Assembly: GCA_963831385.1 (NCBI GenBank)
Contig: CAWHPW010000017.1
Location: 62,001 to 126,000 of the forward strand
Direction of reading: 5' to 3'
Source: JACVRX01 sp963831385
GTDB lineage: Bacteria > Actinomycetota > Actinomycetes > Jiangellales > Jiangellaceae
Length of the DNA stretch: 64,000 nt
In this document: in pieces, positions 8,803-17,316 of the stretch
Numbering within the stretch: the first letter of the stretch is position 1
Layout of the letters: every line of letters begins with the position of its first letter
Program-made: the position numbers and the translations under genes
The notes under the pieces: generated by a model
Database searches by the model: none
The model's input: the letters and a program-made list of their open reading frames with translations, nothing else
What the model was told of the DNA's origin: nothing

Positions 8803-9693
8803 ATGTCGGTGGCAGCTGGCAGCGTTCGTGATGTGGCCGGACAAGAACCAACCGACGACGCGGAGCTCGCTGAGCTCGCGCGTTCCATGCGGGCCGATGG
8901 TGCAACTTACGCCGAGATCAAGGGTGCCTTGGGAATCGGTTCAAGCACCCTTGGCCGCTTGCTCGGCACGCTCGGTCAAGGTCGCCCAAGGCCACGCATC
9001 AGCTCGAATGTGCGCGAACAGGCGAGGAAACTGCGCCTGGACGGATCCACCGTGCCCGAGATTGCCGACAAACTCGGCGTGGCGCGCAGCACCGCATGGT
9101 TGGTGGTCAGGGATGTTCAGCCGGCTCCTGGCTTCAATGCGCGAGAGCGACGCGCAGAGGCTGGACGCGCCTACTGGCGCGAGGAGCGACCCCGCCGCGC
9201 GGCGGCACGCGAGCAAGCAGTCCAAGACGCAGCGTCTCAAGTAGCAAATCTCACCGCACGAGAACTCATGCTCGTGGGCGCGGTCGCATACTGGGCAGAA
9301 GGAAGCAAGTCGAAGCCGTGGCGAACACAGGATCGTTTGACATTCATTAATAGTGATCCCGATATGATCAAGCTCTTCCTCGCGTGGCTTGGACAGGCAG
9401 GCGTCACGTCTGATCGGGTCAGGTTCCGCGTCAGCATCCACGAGTCGGCCGACATCGACGGTGCAGTCCAGTATTGGGCGGACCTGGTCGGCGTGGCATC
9501 CGATTCGTTTCAAAAGGCCACCGTGAAGCGACACTCGCCGCTGACCCAGCGGCACAACGCCGGCTCGGACTATCACGGCTGTCTCATCGTCCGTGTCAAT
9601 GGCTCCGCTAAGGAGTACCGGCTTGTAGAAGGGCTATGGAAGGGCTTGTCGGCGGCCGTCGATCGCGGGAGGAACCCGGAGCCGACGGCATGA
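8803..9693 (+). CDS. Helix-turn-helix protein with LAGLIDADG-like C-terminal half
   Basis: From ATG 8803 the 296-residue protein has two N-terminal helix-turn-helix-like stretches: ADGATYAEIKGALGIGSSTL (residues ~28-47) and GSTVPEIADKLGVARSTAWL (~78-97). An Arg/Glu/Ala-rich linker follows. The C-terminal half contains LVGAVAYWAEGSKS, which matches the L-x-G-x5-E-G spacing of the LAGLIDADG helix, followed by LTFINSDPDMIKLFLAWL as seen after that helix in homing endonucleases and WhiA. A second LAGLIDADG copy is not obvious. It could be a domesticated regulator or a nuclease. It ends 18 bp before tRNA-Gln and is less GC-biased than its neighbours. Frame is open from 8662, but ATG 8803 avoids the operator. 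Confidence 0.6.
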   Translation: MSVAAGSVRDVAGQEPTDDAELAELARSMRADGATYAEIKGALGIGSSTLGRLLGTLGQGRPRPRISSNVREQARKLRLDGSTVPEIADKLGVARSTAWLVVRDVQPAPGFNARERRAEAGRAYWREERPRRAAAREQAVQDAASQVANLTARELMLVGAVAYWAEGSKSKPWRTQDRLTFINSDPDMIKLFLAWLGQAGVTSDRVRFRVSIHESADIDGAVQYWADLVGVASDSFQKATVKRHSPLTQRHNAGSDYHGCLIVRVNGSAKEYRLVEGLWKGLSAAVDRGRNPEPTA

Positions 9694-9711
9694 CAAACTG
9701 GTGGATTGCGA

Positions 9712-9790
9712 TCCCCGGTTGCTCTGTTGGAAGGGGCCGCCTGACTTTGAATCAGGATTAGCGACGCAGGTTCGATTCCTGCCCGGGGAG
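9712..9790 (+). tRNA. tRNA-Gln (anticodon UUG)
   Basis: Acceptor stem TCCCCGG (9712-9718) pairs with CCGGGGA (9783-9789), discriminator G 9790. D stem GCTC/GGGC, anticodon stem CCTGA/TCAGG (9740-9744/9752-9756) around loop CTTTGAA with anticodon TTG at 9747-9749. T arm GCAGG-TTCGATT-CCTGC. No encoded CCA. The variable loop (9 nt) and the 2-nt D-to-anticodon linker are longer than usual, giving 79 nt. A tRNA-Gln upstream of glmU is known synteny in actinobacteria. Confidence 0.92.
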
Positions 9791-9873
9791 CGATCGGTCA
9801 GTGGGCGTCAGCGCCCATCCGGCTACCGGTATCGTCGGCGGCGGCCCTGCCACCGACGCCCGGGAGCTCTCGC

Positions 9874-11337
9874 GTGAGCCCACGCCTGGCCGCTGTCGTC
9901 GTCCTTGCCGCCGGTGAGGGCACGCGGATGAAGTCGTCCGTCCCGAAGGTCATGCACGAACTCGCCGGCCGAACGCTGGTCGGGCACGCGGTTGCGGCGG
10001 CTTCGGCTCTCCAGCCCGACCATCTGGTCGTTGTCGTCGGCCACGGGCGCGAGCAGGTGGCTGAACACCTGGCGGCAACTGCGCCAGCCGCCACGATCGC
10101 GATTCAGGACCGCCAGCTCGGGACCGGACACGCCGTTGCGTGCGCTCTGGAGACCCTGCCCGAGCTCGATGGGGTCGTCGTCGTCACCTACGGTGACGTT
10201 CCGCTGCTGGCGCCGGACACCCTGACCGACCTGGTGGCTCGTCACGTCGATGACGGCAACGCCGTGACGGTGCTCACTGCCGAGGTCGCGGACCCCACTG
10301 GATACGGCCGGATCGTGCGCGATGCGGACGGTGGGGTCCGCGGCATCGTCGAGCACAAGGACGCGACGCCGGACGTGCTGGAAATCCGCGAGATCAACTC
10401 AGGAATCTACGCGTTCGACGCGGCGGTGCTCGGTGCCTGCCTCGCTCGGCTGACCGCCGACAACGCACAGGGAGAGCTGTACCTGACCGACGTACTCGGT
10501 ATGGCCAGGACCGACGGCCGACGGGTCGGCGCCCATGCGACCACCGACGGCTGGCAGACCGAGGGCGTGAACGACCGCGTGCAACTCGCTGCATTGCACC
10601 GCGAGCTCAACCGGCGCGTGCTCGACCGCTGGATGCGAGCCGGTGTCACCGTCATCGATCCGGCGACGACGTGGGTCGACGTCACCGCGAAACTCGGCCG
10701 GGACGTGACTCTGCAGCCGGGCGTGCAGCTGCGGGGTTCGACCACGGTCGACGACGGTGCCGAGATCGGCCCCGACTCCACGCTCGTCGACTGCGCCGTC
10801 GGCGCTGGCGCGAGCGTCGTGCGCACGCACGCCAGGGGAGCAGACATCGGGCCGGAATGCATCGTCGGCCCGTTCACATATCTGCGACCCGGGGCTCGGC
10901 TGGCCCGCGCGGCGAAGGCTGGTGCGTTCGTCGAGATCAAGGCCTCCACCCTGGGCGAAGGCTCGAAGGTGCCACACCTTTCCTATGTCGGCGATGCCGA
11001 GATCGGAGCCGGAAGCAACATCGGAGCGGCGACGGTGATCGTGAACTACGACGGCGTCGCCAAACACCGAACGGTCATCGGCGAGCACGTCCGCATCGGT
11101 AGCGACACGATGCTGATTGCTCCGGTGACCGTCGGTGATGGCGCCTACACGGCAGCGGGCTCGGTCATCACGGCCGACGTGCCGCCCGGAGCGATGGCGG
11201 TGGCACGGGCCCGACAGCGCAACGTCGAGGACTGGGTAGCACGCAAGCGGGCCGGCACTTCGGCCGCTGATGCCGCGGCCAGGGCGAAGGCAAGGCAGAC
11301 TGGAGGCGACCCCGCCGCCGAGGGGAGCAGCCAGTGA
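9874..11337 (+). CDS. glmU: Bifunctional GlmU (GlcN-1-P acetyltransferase / GlcNAc-1-P uridyltransferase)
   Basis: Makes UDP-GlcNAc for peptidoglycan and surface polymers. N-terminal uridyltransferase: VVVLAAGEGTRMKS with PKVMHELAGR, then LGTGHAVACAL and VTYGDVPLL. The C-terminal left-handed beta-helix acetyltransferase carries hexapeptide repeats and the motifs YLRPGARLARAAKAGAFVEI, LSYVGDAEIGAGSNIGA and VIVNYDGVAKHRTVIG. At 487 residues it is full length for an actinobacterial GlmU, with an Ala-rich tail. GTG start; the stop overlaps the GTG of prs by four bases. UDP-GlcNAc is a shared precursor for the polysaccharide locus downstream. Confidence 0.97.
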   Translation: MSPRLAAVVVLAAGEGTRMKSSVPKVMHELAGRTLVGHAVAAASALQPDHLVVVVGHGREQVAEHLAATAPAATIAIQDRQLGTGHAVACALETLPELDGVVVVTYGDVPLLAPDTLTDLVARHVDDGNAVTVLTAEVADPTGYGRIVRDADGGVRGIVEHKDATPDVLEIREINSGIYAFDAAVLGACLARLTADNAQGELYLTDVLGMARTDGRRVGAHATTDGWQTEGVNDRVQLAALHRELNRRVLDRWMRAGVTVIDPATTWVDVTAKLGRDVTLQPGVQLRGSTTVDDGAEIGPDSTLVDCAVGAGASVVRTHARGADIGPECIVGPFTYLRPGARLARAAKAGAFVEIKASTLGEGSKVPHLSYVGDAEIGAGSNIGAATVIVNYDGVAKHRTVIGEHVRIGSDTMLIAPVTVGDGAYTAAGSVITADVPPGAMAVARARQRNVEDWVARKRAGTSAADAAARAKARQTGGDPAAEGSSQ

Positions 11338-12314
11338 CCGGCATCAAGACCACCGGTGTCAAGACGCTCATGCTCTTCGGTGGGCGGGCTTACCCAGAAC
11401 TCGCGGCGGAGGTCGCGAGCCAGCTCGGCGTCGACCTCATCCCGACCAAGGTCCTCAACTTCGCCAACGGCGAGATCTACGTGCGGTTCGAGGAAAGCGT
11501 CCGGGGCTCGGACGCTTTCGTCCTGCAGAGCCATGCCGCTCCGATCAACGAGTGGATCATGGAGCAGCTGATCATGGTCGACGCTCTCAAGCGCGCCTCG
11601 GCCAAACGGATCACCGTCGTGATGCCGTTCTACGGTTACGCCCGGCAGGACAAGAAGCACCGCGGGCGCGAGCCGATCTCCGCCCGCCTGATCGCTGATC
11701 TGTTCAAGACGGCGGGTGCCAACCGGCTGATGGCGGTCGATCTGCACACCGCACAGATCCAGGGGTTCTTCGACGGGCCGGTCGACCACCTGTGGGCAAT
11801 GCCGATCCTGGCCGACTACGTCATCAAGAACTACGGAACGGAACAGATGGCGGTGGTGTCCCCTGACGCCGGTCGGATCCGAGTGGCTGAGATGTGGAGT
11901 GAACGACTGTCCGGGGCTCCGCTGGCGTTCATCCACAAGACCCGCGACATCAACCGGCCGAACGAGGCAGTCGCGAACCGGGTCGTCGGCGAGGTGGCCG
12001 GCTGCACGTGCGTCATCGTCGACGACATGATCGACACCGGCAGCACGATCACCAAGGCTGCAGACGCGCTCTACGCGGCCGGGGCGGCGGACGTGGTGAT
12101 CGCCGCCACCCACGCTGTTCTCTCCGGACCGGCGGTGGACCGGCTCAAGAACTGCCCGGTCCGCGAGGTCGTCGTCACGAACACGCTGCCGATCCCCGAG
12201 GATCGCCGCTTCGACAAGCTCACCACCCTGTCCATCGCCCCGCTCATCGCCCGGGCGATCCGTGAGGTCTTCCAGGACGGCTCGGTCACCAGCCTCTTCG
12301 ACGGCAACGCCTGA
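11334..12314 (+). CDS. prs: Ribose-phosphate pyrophosphokinase
   Basis: Makes PRPP from ribose-5-phosphate and ATP for nucleotide, His and Trp synthesis (and decaprenyl-phosphoryl arabinose in actinobacteria). 326 residues. N-terminal MLFGGRAYPELAAEVASQLG and KVLNFANGEIYVRFEESVRG, MPFYGYARQDKKHRGREPIS (ATP site), AVDLHTAQIQGFFDGPVDHL, and the PRPP-binding motif VIVDDMIDTGSTI are all class I PRPP-synthetase features. GTG 11334 overlaps the glmU stop, so the two are coupled. Confidence 0.97.
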   Translation: MTGIKTTGVKTLMLFGGRAYPELAAEVASQLGVDLIPTKVLNFANGEIYVRFEESVRGSDAFVLQSHAAPINEWIMEQLIMVDALKRASAKRITVVMPFYGYARQDKKHRGREPISARLIADLFKTAGANRLMAVDLHTAQIQGFFDGPVDHLWAMPILADYVIKNYGTEQMAVVSPDAGRIRVAEMWSERLSGAPLAFIHKTRDINRPNEAVANRVVGEVAGCTCVIVDDMIDTGSTITKAADALYAAGAADVVIAATHAVLSGPAVDRLKNCPVREVVVTNTLPIPEDRRFDKLTTLSIAPLIARAIREVFQDGSVTSLFDGNA

Positions 12315-12350
12315 CCGTCGCCCGTCGAACCTGATCAACTGGCAGTGGGA

Positions 12351-12380
12351 TTCGTGGCAGCTGCGCCTACTGGGTACACT
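12351..12380 (+). promoter_or_regulatory. Possible sigma-70-type promoter for rplY
   Basis: A -10-like TACACT at 12375-12380 is preceded, after 18 bp, by a weak -35-like TTCGTG at 12351-12356. It lies in the 206-bp gap between prs and rplY, giving a leader of about 135 nt. The gap is otherwise empty apart from the GAGGAG ribosome site before GTG 12521. Confidence 0.35.
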
Positions 12381-12520
12381 CAGTCGGTTGCCTCGGCGAG
12401 GGCGCTGTTCGACGGCTCCGTGATCGACGCGGTGGTCCGTCGACGTGGGTTCTGCACTGAGGCTCGCATTGCGACCCGTGCCACGCCTGACCGTCCGCCG
12501 TTGTTCCGAGGAGTACTTCC

Positions 12521-13196
12521 GTGTCCGACGTCAAGATCACTGCCGAGCTGCGAAACGAGTTCGGTAAGGGAGCCGCTCGCCGCCTGCGGCGCGCGGACAA
12601 GGTGCCGGCGGTGCTGTACGGCCATGGGACCGATCCGTTGCATCTGTCCCTGCCAGGACACGACACGATGCTCGCCCTGAAGACTCGCAACGTGCTCATC
12701 ACGCTCGACATCGACGGCAGAGACAATGAGCTGGCTCTGCCCCGGCACGTTCAGCGCAACCCGTTGAAGGGCAGCATCGAACACGTCGACCTGCTGCTCG
12801 TCAGGCGCGGCGAGAAGGTCGTGGTCGAGGTCCGGATCGTGCTGGTGGGCGAGGCGGCCGCCGAGACGCTGGTCAACCTCGAGAACCCAACTGTCGCGGT
12901 CGAGGCCGAGGCGACGCACCTGCCGGAGCGGATCGAGGTCTCGATCGAAGGCGCCGAGGCCGGCACGCAGATCCACGCACGGGACCTGGTATTGCCGGCG
13001 GGCTCCACGTTGGACGCGGATGCGGACCTTCTCGTCGTCAACGTCAGCATGGCGCCAACGGCTGAAGAGCTCGAAGCCGAGGGCGCGGGCGAGGTCGAGG
13101 AGGTCGCCGAGGTCGAGCCTGAGGCTGCCGAGGAGCCAGCGGCGCCACTCGGCGCCGGTCGCTGCCCCCGACGAAACGCCTGCTGAGCAAGGCTGA
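12521..13196 (+). CDS. rplY: Ribosomal protein bL25 (Ctc form), frameshift near the end
   Basis: Binds 5S rRNA in the large subunit. Starts at GTG 12521 behind GAGGAG. The N-terminal L25 domain shows ELRNEFGKGAARRLRRADKVPAVLYGHG and the HVQRNPLKGSIEHVDLLLVRRGEK region, and the C-terminal TL5/Ctc beta domain follows (ARDLVLPAGSTL). A Glu/Ala-rich tail ends oddly as GAGRCPRRNAC at 13186 in the open frame. With one base corrected near 13150 it becomes APVAAPDETPAEQG ending at 13196, the usual acidic Ala/Pro tail. I place the true end at 13196. Confidence 0.93.
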
Positions 13197-13222
13197 CCCA
13201 CACCGCGAAAGGCGGGTCGCCG

Positions 13223-13807
13223 TTGTCCGATCAGCCGTGGCTCGTCGTCGGGCTCGGCAACCCCGGGCCGTCGTTCTCCGCAACCCGGCACAACGTCGGG
13301 CGGGTGGTCGTCGAGCTGCTTGCCGACCGAGTCGGCGGGTCGTTCAAGGCCCATCGGCGCGGCCGCGTCGATCTGGTCGAAACGCGGCTTGGTGATCTGC
13401 CCGGCACCCGAACGATCCTCGCCCGGCCCCGCTCGTACATGAACGAGTCCGGCGGATCCGTGGCCAGCGTCCGTGACTTCTTCCAGGTGGACGACGACCA
13501 TCTGGTCGTCGTCCACGACGAGCTGGACCTGCCGTACGGGACGCTGCGGATCAAGCTGGGCGGCGGCGACAACGGGCACAACGGCCTGCGGTCGGTCCGC
13601 GCTGCACTGGGCACGGGCGAGTTCCTCCGCGTGCGGTTCGGGATCGGTCGTCCGCCGGGCCGGATGGATCCGGCGGCGTTCGTCTTGAAGCCGTTCTCGA
13701 CGTCGGAACGAGCCGACTTGCCGGTCCAGATCGAGCGAACGGCCGACGCCGTCGAGGCGCTCGTGATCGACGGCCTGGACTATGCACAGAACCTCTACAA
13801 CGGTTGA
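13223..13807 (+). CDS. pth: Peptidyl-tRNA hydrolase
   Basis: Recycles peptidyl-tRNA released from stalled ribosomes. 194 residues from TTG 13223 (the frame-consistent start, behind GAAAGGCGGG). Signature motifs: WLVVGLGNPGPSFSATRHNVG with the catalytic His, RPRSYMNESGGSV, VVVHDELDLPYG and KLGGGDNGHNGLRS. Lies 26 bp after rplY, the conserved rplY-pth order. It is the last backbone gene before the inserted polysaccharide locus. Confidence 0.97.
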   Translation: MSDQPWLVVGLGNPGPSFSATRHNVGRVVVELLADRVGGSFKAHRRGRVDLVETRLGDLPGTRTILARPRSYMNESGGSVASVRDFFQVDDDHLVVVHDELDLPYGTLRIKLGGGDNGHNGLRSVRAALGTGEFLRVRFGIGRPPGRMDPAAFVLKPFSTSERADLPVQIERTADAVEALVIDGLDYAQNLYNG

Positions 13808-13905
13808 CCGAGTTCCCGCCGCTTCCCTTGACGGGTGGAACATCGGGTCGCCGACGACTGTCCGGCCCGAGCTCAGACACCACCGGACCTGCTTAATCTG
13901 GACCA

Positions 13906-14556
13906 ATGGCTCTGGCCCGGTCTGCTGCCGTCCCCAGGCGATGGTGGATCGTGATTGCGTCGGCAGCTGCCTTCACCGCCCTGGCTGTGGGCGTCCACTT
14001 GGGCCTGCTGAACACGTTCGACTCGGTCATCCGCGAATGGATGCGACCCGATGACGTGTGGGGAACAGTGCAGGTGCGAGCCGACTACGTCGTCGAAGGT
14101 CTGCGTCCGGCCGTGGTTGTCAGCATTCTCGCGGCCTACACCGCGGTCATCTGTGTGATACGTCGGTCACTGCGTCCAGGGTTGTTCGTCGGCGCTGTCT
14201 GGCTGATCACAGCGGCGCTGACTGTCGCGGTGAAGATCGCGATGGGTCGTCCTGATCCGCACGGAGTCCTCAGCGGCCATGGGGGCAGTTTTCCGTCGGG
14301 TCACACCATCAGTGTCGTCGTCTGCCTGGGCTTGGCCGTGCTGGTTGCTCAACCTCGACTGGGCCGGTGGATATGGATCCCCCTTGCTCTTGTGGGCGCT
14401 CTGATGGGCGCTGCCCTCCTGGTCCAGGCGGCACACTGGTCGACAGACGTCTTGGGGGGTGGCTTGCTCGCCATCGGTGTCCTCACCGCAGCGAGCGTCT
14501 CCGGTTGGCGCCGGTGGTCCCAGGGCCCGACGGAAGACCGTCAAGTCGCAGATTGA
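13906..14556 (+). CDS. PAP2-superfamily membrane phosphatase
   Basis: 216-residue membrane protein with about five to six hydrophobic segments. The three acid-phosphatase motifs are present: VKIAMGRPDP (KX6RP), FPSGHTIS (PSGH) and AAHWSTDVLGGGL (the His/Asp part of SRX5HX3D, with Q-A in place of the Ser-Arg). Family members dephosphorylate lipid phosphates, including undecaprenyl pyrophosphate and phosphatidate. Its position directly before the polysaccharide operon suggests a role in carrier-lipid recycling, which is inference. Confidence 0.85.
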   Translation: MALARSAAVPRRWWIVIASAAAFTALAVGVHLGLLNTFDSVIREWMRPDDVWGTVQVRADYVVEGLRPAVVVSILAAYTAVICVIRRSLRPGLFVGAVWLITAALTVAVKIAMGRPDPHGVLSGHGGSFPSGHTISVVVCLGLAVLVAQPRLGRWIWIPLALVGALMGAALLVQAAHWSTDVLGGGLLAIGVLTAASVSGWRRWSQGPTEDRQVAD

Positions 14557-14642
14557 GGTGCACGAAATCCGGAAAGCTCCACGCCGAAGATGCCAACTGC
14601 CTACTGTTTGACGACGAGGCACCCTCCGAGGAGGGGTGTCTC

Positions 14643-14730
14643 GTAACTGTTACGATCCTGCGGGGGCAATTGAGGAGCGCACCCGCGGCCGCAGAGCGGC
14701 TGCGAGGTGTGCGGGGGTCCTGGGGGGGCC
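14643..14730 (+). promoter_or_regulatory. Structured G-rich leader of the polysaccharide operon
   Basis: The 174-bp gap before the operon holds an 11-nt inverted repeat GTAACTGTTAC (14643-14653) overlapping a -10-like TACGAT (14651-14656). A strong hairpin follows: CGCGGCCGC (14684-14692), loop AGA, GCGGCTGCG (14696-14704), nine pairs with one G-U. Just before ATG 14731 comes a run tcctgggggggcc. The same CCTGGGGG-type run precedes other transcription-unit starts in this locus (33.9, 35.1, 45.1 and 51.5 kb). No Shine-Dalgarno other than the G run is obvious. Confidence 0.5.
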
Positions 14731-16060
14731 ATGAGGATCGCTGTCTTTGGGCTGGGCTACGTCGGCACAGTCACGGCCGCCGGTTTGGCCTCACGGGGCC
14801 ACGACGTCTGCGGCGTCGATGTCGACGCTGTGAAGGTCGACCTCATCAGCTCCGGTCGGAGCCCGGTTGTCGAGCCGGGTATCGATCAGCTCGTAGCGAC
14901 GGCGGTCGACAGTGGACGCCTACGGGCGACGACGGATCCTGTTGTGGCCCTTCAACAGGCGGACGTGTCGTTGCTCTGTGTCGGTACGCCGTCATCGCCG
15001 CGAGGGAGCACCGATCTGACCTACTTGCAGCGAGTATTGGACGACATTCGTCAAGGGCTCGCTGTCGCCACGCCTCCGGCAACCGGGTTTCACGCGGTCG
15101 TCGTGAGGAGCACTGTCCCTCCCGGAACGGGCGACAACCTCGTCAACAAGACCTTCGCCGACGCGCCGCTCGCGGCCGGCTGGGCAGTGGGAACGGCGAT
15201 GTGCCCGGAGTTCCTCCGCGAGGGATCGGGTCTGGCCGACTTCTTCGACCCTCCGTTTCGTGGTCCTCGGCACCGCCGATCAGCGCGTGACTGACCTGAT
15301 GACTGACATGTTCTCGTTCTTGAACCGCGAGATCAGGACCGTCGACGTCCGCAGCGCCGAGGCGCTGAAGTATGCCTGCAACGCCTTCCACGCCACGAAG
15401 GTCTCCTTCGCCAACGAAATGGCTCGCATCTTCCGGATGTTCGGTGTCGACTCCCGGGAGGTGATGCGGGTCTTCAGCGAGGACACAGTCCTCAACATCT
15501 CCCCGGCCTACCTCATGCCGGGCTTCGCCTACGGCGGCTCCTGTCTGCCCAAGGACCTGCGCGCCCTGCTCGACATGGCAAGGGCGAACGCATTGGACGT
15601 CCCCCTTCTCGCCGGCACCGCACGGACGAACGAGCTCGTCATCGCGGACGTGGTGGATCGGCTGATCGCCAGCCCGTTCCGCACGGTCGCCATGCTGGGC
15701 CTGAGCTTCAAGATGGACACCGACGACCTGCGCGAGAGCCCGAACGTCGAACTGGCAGAGCGGCTGATCGGCAAGGGTTTCGACATCCGGATCTACGATC
15801 CGATCGTCAACCCCGAACGACTCATGGGTTCCAACCTTCGATACATCGAGAGCCGCCTGCCGCATCTGCGCCGGCTTCTCCATGCAACCCCGCGCGAGGC
15901 ACTGCAGGGGTGCGACGCTGCGGTGGTTGCCACCTCGGACCGGGCGGTTGTCGACGAGCTGTGCACATCGCCCCCTGCGTGGATCCTCGACCTGCATGGC
16001 CGGCTTGGGGCCGAGGTCGAACGGCTACCCGGCTACGAAGGCATCGGGTGGACGGTATGA
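14731..16060 (+). CDS. GDP-mannose/UDP-glucose 6-dehydrogenase, AlgD-like (one frameshift)
   Basis: Oxidises C6 of a nucleotide hexose to a uronic acid with two NAD+. The N-terminal Rossmann fold begins MRIAVFGLGYVGTVTAAGLA. The central part has CPEFLREGSGLADF, then KYACNAFHATKVSFANEMA, and the catalytic Cys in GFAYGGSCLPKDLRAL; this exact GGSCLPKD context is typical of GDP-mannose dehydrogenase (AlgD), more than of UDP-glucose dehydrogenase. The C-terminal domain has LSFKMDTDDLRESPNVEL. One extra base near 15259 (FDPPF to VVLGTADQRV) breaks the frame. The stop overlaps the next ATG (ATGA at 16057). First gene of the operon. Confidence 0.88.
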
Positions 16061-17315
16061 CCGGCACGCTCGACTTAGGTGCGCGACCCCGGATCCTCAT
16101 CATCGTCCAGAACCTGCCGGTCCCTTTCGACCGTCGGGTCTGGCTGGAGTGCACGGCTCTGACTGCGGCCGGGTACGACGTCACGGTCATCTGCCCGAAG
16201 GGCAAGGGCGATCCCACGCACGAGGTCCTCGACGGCGTCACACTGCTGAAGTACGAGCCATACGCGCCTGGGGGTGGGGCGCTCGGCTTCGTCCTGGAGT
16301 ACGCCTACTCGTTCCTCGCGACCGCCAGGTTGGTGCTCCGGGCGCGACGCCAGGGGAAATTCGACGTCCTGCAGGCGTGCAACCCGCCGGACATCTTCTG
16401 GCCGATCGCCCGATGGCTGCGCCGCCGCGACGGTTCGCGGTTCGTGTTCGACCACCACGACCTCTGCCCCGAGCTGTACGACTCGCGCTTCCCGCAGGGC
16501 GTCGCCTGCCCCGCCGTGGACTGGTCGCCCTGGAGAAGGCGACCTTCCGGACGGCAGACCACGTGGTGGCCACGAACGCCTCATATGCCGAGATCGCCGT
16601 GCGCCGGGGAGGAAAGAGTCCGGTGGACGTAACCGTGGTGCGCACTGGACCCAACCACGAGCGCTTGCGCCGGGGAGCGGCTGTCCCGGAGTTGCGGCGC
16701 GGCCGACGGCACTTGGTCGCCTACATCGGGGTCATGGGCCCACAGGACGGCGTCGACCTGGCGGTGCGAGCCGCGGCGCACGTCGTCCATGACCTCGGGC
16801 GTGATGACGTCGCCTTCACCTTCATGGGCTCGGGCGACTCCTACAGCGAGATCGTGGATCTGCGCGACGAGCTCGGCCTGCAGGACTATGTGCAGCTACC
16901 GGGCCGGGTGCCCGACGACACCGTCGTGGACGTGCTGTCGACCGCTGGTGTCGGGCTCTCACCCGACCCCAAGAATCCGCTCAACGACGTTTCGACGATG
17001 AACAAGACGTTGGAGTACATGGCCTTCGGGATCCCCGTCGTGGCATTCGACCTCAAGGAGACCCGGGTGTCAGCTGGGCCGGCTGCGTCCTACGTTGCGA
17101 GCGGGGACATTGCGGCTTACGCGCGGTCCATCGTGGAGCTCTTGGACGACGACAACAAGCGCGAGGCAATGGGTCGGGCGGGACGCCTTCGCATCGAGGA
17201 GGAACTCGGCTGGTCCCACCAGCGCGGCACCTACATCGGTGTCTACGACCTGCTGGTCGGGCGCGATCCAGCCATTCCGGCGGCCAACTCGAGCCAACGT
17301 CGGGTGCGTGGCTGA
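16057..17315 (+). CDS. Glycosyltransferase family 4 (one frameshift)
   Basis: GT-B glycosyltransferase. The N-terminal half (ILIIVQNLPVPFDRRVWLE, VTVICPKGKGDPTHE, FDHHDLCPELYDSRF) reads in the frame of ATG 16057. The rest (LVALEKATFRTADHVVATNA, YIGVMGPQDGVDLAVRAA, FGIPVVAFDLKETRVSAG) reads in another frame to 17315, with the break near 16510. The C-terminal Glu-containing donor-binding segment (MAFGIPVVAFDLKE) is family 4-like. This subfamily is common beside AsnB paralogues in actinobacterial and myxobacterial polysaccharide loci. Sugar specificity is not readable. ATGA overlap upstream; asnB begins 1 nt after the stop. Confidence 0.87.
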
Positions 17316-17316
17316 C

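Noticed and set aside
12380..13906. 508-codon leftward open frame opposite rplY and pth
   Set aside because: Antisense shadow across two well-defined genes; no family resemblance.
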